DNA of 34,124 nt from Pseudomonas agronomica. GTDB lineage: Bacteria > Pseudomonadota > Gammaproteobacteria > Pseudomonadales > Pseudomonadaceae. Shown here piece by piece: positions 1 through 7,448 of this stretch. A program made the position numbers and the translations under genes. The notes under the pieces were generated by a model that saw only the letters and a list, made by a program, of their open reading frames with translations, searched no databases and was not told where the DNA came from. Each line of letters opens with the position of its first letter. The stretch's first letter is position 1. The stretch lies in NCBI RefSeq assembly GCF_025917275.1, contig NZ_JAOSHO010000014.1:1-34124 (forward strand). The letters are read 5' to 3'.

Positions 1-1269
1 CTGATGGTGCTGGAAGCCCTCTGGCTGTGGCGAAAGCGTCAAGTCTACCGGGACGTCTACCGGTTCTGGCTGAAGATATTCGCCTTGACGGTCGCGGTGG
101 GCACGGCATCCGGGCTGGTCATGGAGTTCGAGTTCGGCACTAACTGGAGCGCGCTGGCCAGCCGGGCAGGGGGCATTCTAGGCCCCCTGATGTTCTATGA
201 AGTCATGGTCGCGTTTTTCCTGGAGGCAGGCTTCATCGGAGTCATGCTGTTTGGCATGAACAAAGTGGGGCCGCGCCTGCATTTCCTGTCCACGTGCGCG
301 GTGGCCGTCGGCTCGTTGTTCAGTGCATTCTGGATCTTGTCCGCCAATTCCTGGATGCACACCCCGGCGGGATTCAGCATTGCCAGCGACGGCCGGTTCG
401 TACCCGAGGACTGGCTGCAGATCATCTTCAATCCGTCTTTTCCCTACCGCATGGCACACATGAGCATCGCCGCGTTTCTCGGCACGGCGATGCTGGTGGG
501 CGGCGCGGGTGCGTGGCACCTGCTGCGCGATAACACCCATGCGCCTGCGCGGGTGATGTTTTCAATGGCACTGTGGATGGCGGCGCTGGTCGGGCCTGTC
601 CAGCTCGTCGCGGGGGACTTGCACGGTGAAAATACCCGGGACCATCAACCGCAGAAGTTGGCCGCCATGGAAGGTTCCTGGCGACGTCCGGAAGCGGGCC
701 AGGGGGAACCGCTCAGGCTGTTTGCGATACCTGACCAAGCCAACCGCAGGAATGATTTCGAGCTGGCGATCCCCCACCTTGGCTCGCTTTATCTGCGCCA
801 CGACTGGACCGGCACCATCCAGAGCCTCGATGAATTCGCGCCGGAGGACATTCCGCCAGTGGCCGTTGTCTTTTTCGCGTTTCGTATCATGGTGGGCATC
901 GGCTTGCTGATCGTGGCAATGGGCGTCGCCAGTCTCTGTCTGCGTTGGCGCGGTGGTCTGTTCGAGTGTCGATGGTTGATGCGCTGCGCGGTGCTCATGG
1001 CCCCGGCCGGGTTCATAGCCATGGTTTGCGGATGGATCGTCACCGAAGTCGGGCGCCAGCCATTCACCATCTATGGATTGATGCGCACCGTTCACAGCCA
1101 CTCGCAGCAGCCGCTCTCATTCGTCGCGGGCAGCACGCTCGCCCTCGTGATCCTGTACCTGCTGGTTTTCGGCCTGGGGCTTTTTTATCTGCTGCGTGCG
1201 ATCAACCGGCTGCCGGCTAAATCAACGGATGCCAACGATCCAGACAGCGCCACGCAGGGGCAATCGTGA
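1..1269 (+). CDS. cydA: Cytochrome bd-type quinol oxidase subunit I (5' partial)
   Basis: Subunit I of the membrane cytochrome bd oxidase, which oxidises quinol and reduces oxygen to water. The frame is open at base 1, and the first visible residues correspond to the end of transmembrane helix 1, so roughly 35-45 N-terminal residues lie upstream; the ATG at base 4 is internal. Visible family marks: the FGTNWS segment, the paired glutamates in YEVMVAFFLEAGF (haem b595/d region), the histidine in PYRMAHM, and the EVGRQPFTIYG segment carrying the late helices. The quinol loop is short, as in the cyanide-insensitive (CioA) type, so cioA would be an alternative name. It ends inside the start of subunit II, indicating translational coupling. 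Family assignment is firm; the exact subtype is inference. Confidence 0.95.
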   Translation: MMVLEALWLWRKRQVYRDVYRFWLKIFALTVAVGTASGLVMEFEFGTNWSALASRAGGILGPLMFYEVMVAFFLEAGFIGVMLFGMNKVGPRLHFLSTCAVAVGSLFSAFWILSANSWMHTPAGFSIASDGRFVPEDWLQIIFNPSFPYRMAHMSIAAFLGTAMLVGGAGAWHLLRDNTHAPARVMFSMALWMAALVGPVQLVAGDLHGENTRDHQPQKLAAMEGSWRRPEAGQGEPLRLFAIPDQANRRNDFELAIPHLGSLYLRHDWTGTIQSLDEFAPEDIPPVAVVFFAFRIMVGIGLLIVAMGVASLCLRWRGGLFECRWLMRCAVLMAPAGFIAMVCGWIVTEVGRQPFTIYGLMRTVHSHSQQPLSFVAGSTLALVILYLLVFGLGLFYLLRAINRLPAKSTDANDPDSATQGQS

Positions 1270-2276
1270 TGTTCATCGCTGAAGCGCTGTTGCCCGATCT
1301 GTCGGCCGCTGCAATTGCCTTTACCATCATCACCTACGTGATTCTGGACGGCACCGACCTGGGCGTCGGGATTCTCTTCGCCACCCGTCATGATCCCGAT
1401 GAAAAGCAGATCATGGTCAACTCCATCCTGCCGATCTGGGACGGCAATGAAACCTGGCTGGTGCTCGGTGGCGGCGGTTTGCTCGCGCTGTTCCCGGTGA
1501 TTTACAGCGTCATGTTTTCCGCGCTGTATATCCCGGTCATTGCGATGCTGTTGGCATTGATTGTCAGGGCAGTCGCGTTGGAGTTTCGGGCCGACGCGTC
1601 TGCACGGATGAAGCGCTGGCTCGACATCAACCTCGTGACCGGCTCGTTGATCGCAACGTTTTGCCAAGGCGTCATCATGGGCTCTGTGGTGCAGGGCATC
1701 GATCAACAGGAGGGGAAGTTCGCGGGGAGCGGTTGGGAATGGCTGAGCGCATTTCCACTGGCGTGTGGCGTGGTGCTGGTGGTTGGCTACGCGCTGCTTG
1801 GCAGTTGCTGGCTGTACTGGCGAACCGAGGGCGCACTGCAAGCGGCGGCCAGACGGCAGGCGCGTAGGCTGGGGTGGCTGACACTGGCAGGCGTCGCAAT
1901 CATTGTGGCGTGGACCAGCTTGTTGGCGCCGTTCTACCGAGAACACCTTCTGCAGTCGAACCTGAGCCTGGCGCTTCTACTTGTTCAGGGGGCGTTGCTG
2001 ATCGGGTTTTACCGGGCTTTTTCCAGTCGCTTCCATTTCCTTCCGTTGTTTGCGGTGTTGGGATGGTTTGGCACGGCGTTCGTGGCTGCAATCATTGCCC
2101 TCTATCCCCTGATCCTGCCGCCGTCGCTGGCGATCGGCCAAGCGTCCGCTCCCGCCTCGAGCCAGGGTTTCATGCTGGTGGGGTTCGCGGTTTTGGTGCC
2201 GGTCACGCTGGCCTACAACACGTGGGGGTTCTGGGTGTTTCGGGGGAAGGTCAAGGCTGAATCACCGCAGCAGTAG
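1269..2276 (+). CDS. cydB: Cytochrome bd-type quinol oxidase subunit II
   Basis: Subunit II of the bd oxidase, a structural partner of subunit I in the inner membrane. The 335-residue product shows the typical N-terminus with YVILDGTDLGVGILF and PIWDGNETWLVLGGGGLLALFP, followed by about eight hydrophobic helices. The ATG at 1269 overlaps the TGA of subunit I (TGATG); a GTG three bases earlier is also possible. Length is normal for the CioB/CydB group. No cydX-like small ORF is evident in the 84 bases before the convergent lipoprotein gene. Confidence 0.95.
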   Translation: MFIAEALLPDLSAAAIAFTIITYVILDGTDLGVGILFATRHDPDEKQIMVNSILPIWDGNETWLVLGGGGLLALFPVIYSVMFSALYIPVIAMLLALIVRAVALEFRADASARMKRWLDINLVTGSLIATFCQGVIMGSVVQGIDQQEGKFAGSGWEWLSAFPLACGVVLVVGYALLGSCWLYWRTEGALQAAARRQARRLGWLTLAGVAIIVAWTSLLAPFYREHLLQSNLSLALLLVQGALLIGFYRAFSSRFHFLPLFAVLGWFGTAFVAAIIALYPLILPPSLAIGQASAPASSQGFMLVGFAVLVPVTLAYNTWGFWVFRGKVKAESPQQ

Positions 2277-2360
2277 TCAGTTGATTTTGGCTTGAGGTCC
2301 AGCATGTTGAGAGCGTTCAGCAGCCCCGGTTGGTGGCTGCCGTTGATGATGAGCTCTTTT

Positions 2361-2996
2361 TCAGGGCTTGGTCTTGCCGAGTTGCTTGCCCGTCTCAGTG
2401 ACGATAGCTTGGAGACCCAGCTCGTTAATCTTCTTCCAGTCGCTGTCTGTGGCCAGTTGCATGCTGTCACGAGTGTTGGTTGTCACTTCCAGCGGCACGG
2501 TGCCTGGCGCTTCGATTTTCAGATGGGCTTTGTTGTTCACGGCCACGGTGAACGCGCCAGGAGAGAACCACGACCAGTATTCGATGATGTGCACATTGAC
2601 CGGTATAGCGCTCGGCGTTGGCGTGGTCACGATTTGATAGCCAGCCTGCTGATAAGCTGTGGCCACAGCATTACCTACCAGTTGTGACACGGTCCGGCCC
2701 GAAGGAAGCACCACATCACCAAGCCCTTTACCAAAACCGTTGCGTTTGCGACCGATGGCTCGCTCGGTGACGCTGGTGTCATTTACTTCATCGTTTTTCA
2801 GCGAAGGAATATCAGCGCTGCGTGGCTTGATTTCGAATACCCGTTCATCCAATGCATTGATGTAAACCTGCTGGCCTTGGCCTGAAGCGGCCACTTGCGG
2901 TACCGGGCCGGTTACATCTACCTCGGAACGGTTGGTCACGCATCCTGCGAGTGAAGCGAGAACGATAGCTGCGGCGGTGGTTCTGAAATACGACAT
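2361..2996 (-). CDS. YajG-like outer-membrane lipoprotein
   Basis: A 211-residue predicted lipoprotein. The start at 2996 is chosen because GAGGAG lies just upstream and it gives a clean signal peptide ending in the lipobox LAGC (Cys about residue 18). The mature part has a YINALDERVFE segment, a helical middle (TVSQLVGNAVATAYQQAGYQIV) and a beta-rich VNVHIIEYWSWFSPGAF region. The order resembles E. coli YajG (INGADQR, then a GY(M)V helix, then a beta sheet), but the match is by eye and distant. Function is unknown; members of this group are sometimes annotated as flagellar-biosynthesis-like proteins without good evidence. It is convergent with cydB. Confidence 0.7.
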   Translation of the reverse strand: MSYFRTTAAAIVLASLAGCVTNRSEVDVTGPVPQVAASGQGQQVYINALDERVFEIKPRSADIPSLKNDEVNDTSVTERAIGRKRNGFGKGLGDVVLPSGRTVSQLVGNAVATAYQQAGYQIVTTPTPSAIPVNVHIIEYWSWFSPGAFTVAVNNKAHLKIEAPGTVPLEVTTNTRDSMQLATDSDWKKINELGLQAIVTETGKQLGKTKP

Positions 2997-3027
2997 GAAT
3001 GCTCCTCTGCGGTGGGGTCTTCCTTGG

Positions 3028-3054
3028 GCCCTGGCCGTTTTCGGGCGCCAGGGC
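3028..3054. terminator. Hairpin downstream of the LysR remnant
   Basis: The arms GCCCTGGC (3028-3035) and GCCAGGGC (3047-3054) are a perfect inverted repeat with an 11-base loop. It lies about 40 bases past the stop codon of the minus-strand LysR remnant and just upstream of the lipoprotein gene. No T-run follows on either strand, so it may be a factor-dependent terminator or only a structured spacer. Confidence 0.35.
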
Positions 3055-3095
3055 ATAAGAGTCTTGCGGTTTGCGAGATGGTTGAGCGCGCTGCG

Positions 3096-3138
3096 CTACA
3101 GGCTATCCGGATCGCCGAAAAACATTTTGACTGGGCTC
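3096..3138 (-). pseudogene. Detached 3' end of a LysR-family gene
   Basis: Read on the minus strand, this stretch encodes SPVKMFFGDPDSL followed by TAG, with an in-frame stop just before it. The last nine residues plus stop are identical to the C-terminus of the intact LysR regulator ending at 16425, yet six of the ten codons differ, all synonymously. No other LysR sequence is present upstream. It is therefore either the remnant of a deleted LysR paralogue or the displaced original 3' end of the 16.4-kb gene after insertion of the intervening DNA. The synonymous differences rule out a recent simple duplication. Confidence 0.65.
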
Positions 3139-3380
3139 TAGGAAGGCGTTTCAGGTCGATAATGCTGTTATTTGCCCCCACTTTTGCCCCCAATCGCATT
3201 GAATGTGCGAGTGATCTTGAATGGTGACCTGCGACTGTCTCCAGTATGGCAGTCGCTGGTATTCGGTGCGCCTTCGCGTTCTTTTGGCACGCAAGCTAAA
3301 GCGGCATTCCCGAACAACGCAATAAGCGTGAGCAGGGATCTTTATTTGATCAGAAACATGCTGGTTTTTATGCTTGCTTC
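3139..3380. other. Gene-free junction with tandem TTTGCCCCCA repeat
   Basis: No convincing gene is seen here. A 10-base sequence, TTTGCCCCCA, occurs twice in tandem (3171-3180 and 3183-3192, period 12). Composition is more AT-rich than the neighbouring core genes. Its position immediately beside the LysR 3' fragment makes it a candidate edge of an inserted element, possibly arm sites or integrase remnants, but no integrase coding sequence is readable. Confidence 0.4.
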
Positions 3381-4034
3381 TCAGTCAATCTTGATTGCTT
3401 CGTGAAATATTTCTGCATAAAGCCGAGCGACGGTAGGTGTGAGGTTGTGTACTGAAGGAATCAGAAAATTGGAGTGGGGTGCGAGTCGCTTTGCGTAGAT
3501 AACTTCGTACACCCTGCGCACGATTCCTGGCTCTGTTTCCTCTTGGTCGAAGCCAGGCATTATTCCTACGGCTTTGTAACCCGCATGCTCCAATGCTTGT
3601 TGCATATACGGAGCGCGGGTTGTCGCCATACCATAGATCAAGCCGGCGCCCATGAACCTTCCCATTTTTTCTCCGAGGTCTTGGGCAGCTACGGCCAGTT
3701 TGGTTTGTCTATGATGTTTGGCTACCGCGCCCACTCGCCCGAAGATGACATCAGCGCCGTCAATTTTTTCCCACGTTGCTATCGCGACGATTTCATGATT
3801 CTGGCGGACCACGATAGCGAACATTCCCCGCTCTAGGTCGTTTTCGAGCACTACGTTGTCTTCATAAAATTGCTGGTTCACAAAAGGGCTCCCTAACCCC
3901 ACCCTTATGGAGGGGAACCACGTCTGGAAAAAAATTATCGCTACATCGATCTCCTCGCGTTTCAGGTAATCCCATGTGTAGCCAGAGGGTAAAACAGTGA
4001 AACTGCGAATTTGATCGATCGTTGGCCATTTCAT
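3381..4034 (-). CDS. GNAT-like acetyltransferase family protein
   Basis: A 217-residue soluble protein. The central part alternates strands and helices as in Gcn5-related N-acetyltransferases: FAIVVRQNHEIVAIATWEK (strands 2-3), VIFGRVGAVAKHHRQTKLAVAAQDLGEKMGR in the place of the acetyl-CoA-binding strand-loop-helix, then a strand-helix-strand ending YKAVGIMPGFD. The canonical R/QxxGxG/A signature is not clean, so the fold is an inference and the substrate unknown. Codon use is visibly more AT-rich than in nearby core genes, which suits horizontal transfer. The start at 4034 has only a weak upstream purine stretch. It is on the same strand as the chorismate mutase and fusion genes but separated from them by 134 bases. 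Confidence 0.55.
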   Translation of the reverse strand: MKWPTIDQIRSFTVLPSGYTWDYLKREEIDVAIIFFQTWFPSIRVGLGSPFVNQQFYEDNVVLENDLERGMFAIVVRQNHEIVAIATWEKIDGADVIFGRVGAVAKHHRQTKLAVAAQDLGEKMGRFMGAGLIYGMATTRAPYMQQALEHAGYKAVGIMPGFDQEETEPGIVRRVYEVIYAKRLAPHSNFLIPSVHNLTPTVARLYAEIFHEAIKID

Positions 4035-4168
4035 GCGGTTCTGCTCGTCTTGATTGTCTAATTGCCTTCAGGAATCGGTCGGAGAAGGGGCTTATTCAGT
4101 CGCGTCTCTATCGAGTTGTCTGCGATCTATCGGCAATTCCAGGGCGTCTAGTGGAGGTAGGCGGCGGG

Positions 4169-4516
4169 TTAGACGGCGGTATTTTCAGGTTTGAGGACAG
4201 CGCCCTTGCATAATCCTGGGGCATGCCTGGCCGCAAATTGTCTGTGGCGGTCGACCACTTCACCGATGACAAACTGCATCAGCTTCTGGACGAAGGCCGT
4301 ATCGAGTTTGGCCTCTTGGGCGAGGGCTGTCAGGCGTTCGTATTGAAGCAGCTCTCTGTTCTTGTCTACCGCAGGCAATTGATGTCGGGCTTTAAGCAAA
4401 CCGACCTCATCAGTACAGCGGAATCGTTCAGCAAGCATGTGGATGAGCGCGGCGTCGATATTGTCGATGGTTTGTCTGAATGCAGAGAGTTGACGCGTGA
4501 TGTCGGAATTTTCCAT
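4169..4516 (-). CDS. AroQ-type chorismate mutase family protein
   Basis: A 115-residue all-helical AroQ-fold protein. The start at 4516 is preceded by GAGG. Residues expected in the active site are all present: Arg14, Arg31, Lys42, Asp51, Arg54, Glu55 and a late Gln (about 81), so it should be catalytic. The known reaction of the family is chorismate to prephenate; the closely related PchB subgroup converts isochorismate to salicylate plus pyruvate, and Arg14/Arg31/Lys42 fall at the same numbers as in PchB, so that activity cannot be excluded. It is short and stand-alone, with no prephenate dehydratase fusion, and lies 88 bases downstream of the dehydrogenase/hydrolase fusion on the same strand. 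This suggests an operon role in specialised metabolism rather than housekeeping Phe/Tyr synthesis. Confidence 0.85.
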   Translation of the reverse strand: MENSDITRQLSAFRQTIDNIDAALIHMLAERFRCTDEVGLLKARHQLPAVDKNRELLQYERLTALAQEAKLDTAFVQKLMQFVIGEVVDRHRQFAARHAPGLCKGAVLKPENTAV

Positions 4517-4604
4517 GGATAACCTCGTGGCAGTTGTTCTATGGGGCTTGTCTGTACCCATCCTTGGTCCCTTCATGATTGGACGGAGAGCCTGAGCCGG
4601 CGCT

Positions 4605-6467
4605 TTACGCGGGATCGGGCATGCTCAACGATTTCTCCAGCCACTGCGTGACTACCTTGAAAGCCGAATCTGAATTGCGTTCATAAATCAATCCGTGGCC
4701 GTTGCCGTGAATACCGAGCGCCGGTAGATCCAGGTGGTGAATGTTGGCACCGGCATTTCGCAGGAAAGGGACGATGGTGGATGCGTAAGCAGCAAACGCT
4801 GATGTCTCACCTGTCACCAGCGCTACCGGAACGCCCTGCAACCCGGGAATTTTCAGGGTTGATGGTTCTGCTGTGCGGACTTGCTCCGCCGTCTTGCGAG
4901 GCGGATCAAAAGTCAAAGGAGCGGCGGTCAGTCCCCATTCGAGGCTACCTATACCCGGCGTGTGGCCAAATACCGGCCCCATAGGTTCCACCGCCACAAT
5001 CCCTGCGATCAGGTCGGGTCGACGATCGGCGACCAACCAGCCACTGGGCCCGGAAGCGGAATGCGTAACGATGATGGCCTTACCGATTCTGTCGAGCAGT
5101 TCGGCCAGTCGATCCGCGTCCAGGTTCTGCGAAGTTCCGAGGTCGGCCGGCATAGGACCGTAGGCTGCAATGAAGGCGTCAAACGCTGCTTCGTCATCCA
5201 GCTCAAACGGCCATTGTGTTTCTCCGCCTCCCTCTGGGAAGTAAACTTCGCGGGCGCGCTCATAGGAAAACGCTGGACCCATCGGTCCCATGATGTCGGG
5301 GTGATACGGCGATCGCCCGTGGCCGGGTCTGTCGACGCGAAAGACTACGAAGCCTGCTTCGACGAACCGCTGGGCCCAGCCCGGGCGACCATCGGGTGTA
5401 TCCAGCCATTCAGTGCCTTGCAGCGTGCCTCCATGCACCAGCACTACAGGATAGGGTTGAGTGATGTGCTCGGGGGACTCCCAGGCTACGTACATCGGAC
5501 CTTTCTGAAAGCTTTTACCGTTCTGGGTAACGCGGGCTCCGGTCACCCAGAAGTTGCCACGCCGCGTACGTTTTATCGGTGCGCTTCGCCAGGGTTGCTG
5601 GGCATGATCGGTTGATTGGGTAACTATCTGCGTAGCGAAAACCGACCAGTCCTTGTGCCCATCTCCTCGGGCTACTGCGGATGTCATTTTCGATCGCACG
5701 GCATCGGCTGCAGGCAGTTCCAGGCGCTTGAGACGTGCCGCATCAATAGCCAGATTTATATCCTTGAGGCCAAGAGACAGTTTGAAACCCGGTTCAAAAC
5801 GTCTGTGCACGATGTTCTGCCCATAGCGCTGGTAACCAGGGCCGGTGAACAGAGTCTGGGTCATGAGGTTGAGGAACATCGAGGGGCTCAGTCCATGGCG
5901 TTGAACAAGTTCTGTTGCTTCGCCCAGCGACTGGATGGCTTGAGTGATCATCATGTTGCCGGCGATTTTCGCGATACACGCCAGTTCAGGTTGATCGCCC
6001 AAATACCAGGTCTTTTTCCCGAGTAGGTCAAACAGCGGTTGGACCCTCGAGACAGCTACCTGCGATCCGGCCGCAAGGATATTCAACTCGCCATTTGCCG
6101 CCACGGCAGGCACACCGAAAACCGGCGCCGCGATCAATTCAATGCCGATTGCATCATGTATGCCCTGCAACTCCACCATGATCGAAGGCGACAAAGTCGA
6201 CATCACGATATGCACGCAAGCCCTGTCTGCGTTTTCCAGGGCTGCGCTGGACAGCAGCACCTCCCTGACGGCGGCATCATCGGCAAGCATGTTGATGACG
6301 ACCTCTTGCTGAAATGCCGAGGACGGTGATTCGAGAACGCTTACTCCCTCAAGATCCATCATCGCAGCGTGACTACGGTTCCATGCCGATACGTGATGGC
6401 CGGCCCGGATGAGCAACGGAATGATCGCTCTGGCCATGCTTCCCACACCGATAAAGCCAATCTTCAT
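4605..6467 (-). CDS. Beta-hydroxyacid dehydrogenase / alpha-beta hydrolase fusion
   Basis: One uninterrupted 620-residue frame joins two enzymes. Residues 1 to about 285 are a 6PGDH-like beta-hydroxyacid dehydrogenase: GFIGVGSMARAI nucleotide-binding loop, WNRS after strand 2 (suggesting NADP), a STLSPS substrate segment, APVFGVP where APVSGG is usual, and the catalytic lysine in AKIAGN (Lys167). After a linker (about 285-302) comes an alpha/beta hydrolase of the TPDGRPGW type with an HGG oxyanion segment, nucleophile in THSASG (Ser470), acid in AVEP (Glu494) and histidine in GIHGNGHG (His591). Both halves are full length with intact catalytic residues. ATG 6467 is preferred to the TTG six bases upstream. 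It is divergent from a LysR gene and likely co-transcribed with the chorismate mutase. Substrate is unknown; an ester/lactone hydrolysis linked to carbonyl reduction is inference. Confidence 0.9.
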   Translation of the reverse strand: MKIGFIGVGSMARAIIPLLIRAGHHVSAWNRSHAAMMDLEGVSVLESPSSAFQQEVVINMLADDAAVREVLLSSAALENADRACVHIVMSTLSPSIMVELQGIHDAIGIELIAAPVFGVPAVAANGELNILAAGSQVAVSRVQPLFDLLGKKTWYLGDQPELACIAKIAGNMMITQAIQSLGEATELVQRHGLSPSMFLNLMTQTLFTGPGYQRYGQNIVHRRFEPGFKLSLGLKDINLAIDAARLKRLELPAADAVRSKMTSAVARGDGHKDWSVFATQIVTQSTDHAQQPWRSAPIKRTRRGNFWVTGARVTQNGKSFQKGPMYVAWESPEHITQPYPVVLVHGGTLQGTEWLDTPDGRPGWAQRFVEAGFVVFRVDRPGHGRSPYHPDIMGPMGPAFSYERAREVYFPEGGGETQWPFELDDEAAFDAFIAAYGPMPADLGTSQNLDADRLAELLDRIGKAIIVTHSASGPSGWLVADRRPDLIAGIVAVEPMGPVFGHTPGIGSLEWGLTAAPLTFDPPRKTAEQVRTAEPSTLKIPGLQGVPVALVTGETSAFAAYASTIVPFLRNAGANIHHLDLPALGIHGNGHGLIYERNSDSAFKVVTQWLEKSLSMPDPA

Positions 6468-6536
6468 GTTCAATCCCCCGGTTGGTGTTTCGACGAAGGT
6501 GTATGCAGCGAAGTATGTCGGGCCTGGGATTGCTAC

Positions 6537-6570
6537 GGCAGTGCCATTGCTGCACTCTCAATGTTCATTT
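6537..6570. promoter_or_regulatory. Candidate operator between fusion gene and LysR
   Basis: This intergenic stretch contains GGCAGTGCC (6537-6545) and CAATGTTCATTT (6559-6570). Both exact sequences recur in the other divergent promoter region of the cluster (9028-9050). The core AATGTTCATT is a small inverted repeat (AATG-TT-CATT). Its place just upstream of the LysR start suits an autoregulatory and divergent-gene operator. Confidence 0.45.
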
Positions 6571-6586
6571 TTGTACGGGGTAAAGC

Positions 6587-7447
6587 ATGGACTGGAGTGA
6601 TGTGCGGGTCTTTCTTGCGATTGCCCGCAGCGGGTCATTGGGCGCTGCCGCCAAGCTATTGGGTGTTAGCCATCCGACCGTGGGGCGGCGCTTGCAGGTG
6701 TTTGAGCAGTCCAGTGGCCAGCCCATTTTCCTGCGTACCACCCAAGGTCTGGTACTGACTGACAGCGGAGAGAAGCTGCTCAGCCTGGCGCAGGAAATGG
6801 AGCAAAGTGCGTTGGGCATCGAAAGGCGCCTGGCGGGGGACAGCGCGCAGCCGGAAGGCGTGTTGCGTATTTCCTGCGCTGACTGGTTCGCCTGTTATGT
6901 GCTGGCTCCGGTGCTGGCCGAACTGGGGCGACGTTATCCGTTGATCGTGCCTGAGGTGATTGCCGGACATCGATTGTTCGACCTGGCTCGTCGCGACGCC
7001 GATATCGCGTTTCGAATTGTCCCTTTCACCGAACCCGATATCGTGCACCGCAAGCTGATCGCCCTGAGCTATGGGTTATACACGGCCGTCGGATCTGCTG
7101 ATCCGGAGCCACAGGGCGAAGGGGGTGGTTTGATTACCATGAGTGTTGCCCAGTCTCATTATCCCGATGTGCAGTGGCTGCAGCAGCGTTACCCTCTGGC
7201 GCGTACCGTGTTCACCAGTAGCAGCCGCACGATCCAGGCGCAAATGTGCGCGCAAGGGCAAGGCGTCGCGGTATTGCCTCGCGCCCTGGGCGACCGGTTG
7301 ACGGCGCTGCGGCTTATTGACTCTGATGAACCGCCACCGGGCCGGGACATATGGATGGGCTACCACCAGGACATGCGCCAGATGGACAGTCTGCGTGCGC
7401 TTGCCGACCTGGCCTCCGTCATGATCGGCACTCAGGCAGACGATTGA
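6587..7447 (+). CDS. LysR-family transcriptional regulator
   Basis: A 286-residue LysR regulator. Residues 1-60 form the winged helix-turn-helix (GSLGAAAKLLGVSHPTVGRRLQ), followed by the linker helix and a periplasmic-binding-like effector domain (from about residue 90, with GVLRISCADWF). The HTH carries HPTVGRRL, typical of the subgroup annotated near oxidoreductase genes. It is transcribed divergently from the fusion gene, the usual layout for a LysR regulator and its target. Its stop lies one base from the stop of the convergent MFS gene. The effector is unknown; an intermediate of the neighbouring pathway is the natural guess. Confidence 0.92.
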   Translation: MDWSDVRVFLAIARSGSLGAAAKLLGVSHPTVGRRLQVFEQSSGQPIFLRTTQGLVLTDSGEKLLSLAQEMEQSALGIERRLAGDSAQPEGVLRISCADWFACYVLAPVLAELGRRYPLIVPEVIAGHRLFDLARRDADIAFRIVPFTEPDIVHRKLIALSYGLYTAVGSADPEPQGEGGGLITMSVAQSHYPDVQWLQQRYPLARTVFTSSSRTIQAQMCAQGQGVAVLPRALGDRLTALRLIDSDEPPPGRDIWMGYHQDMRQMDSLRALADLASVMIGTQADD

Positions 7448-7448
7448 C

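Noticed and set aside
2319..2339. GCAGCC/GGCTGC hairpin between cydB and the lipoprotein gene
   Set aside because: The 6-base stem has a 9-base loop and no T-run on either side; too weak to call a terminator.
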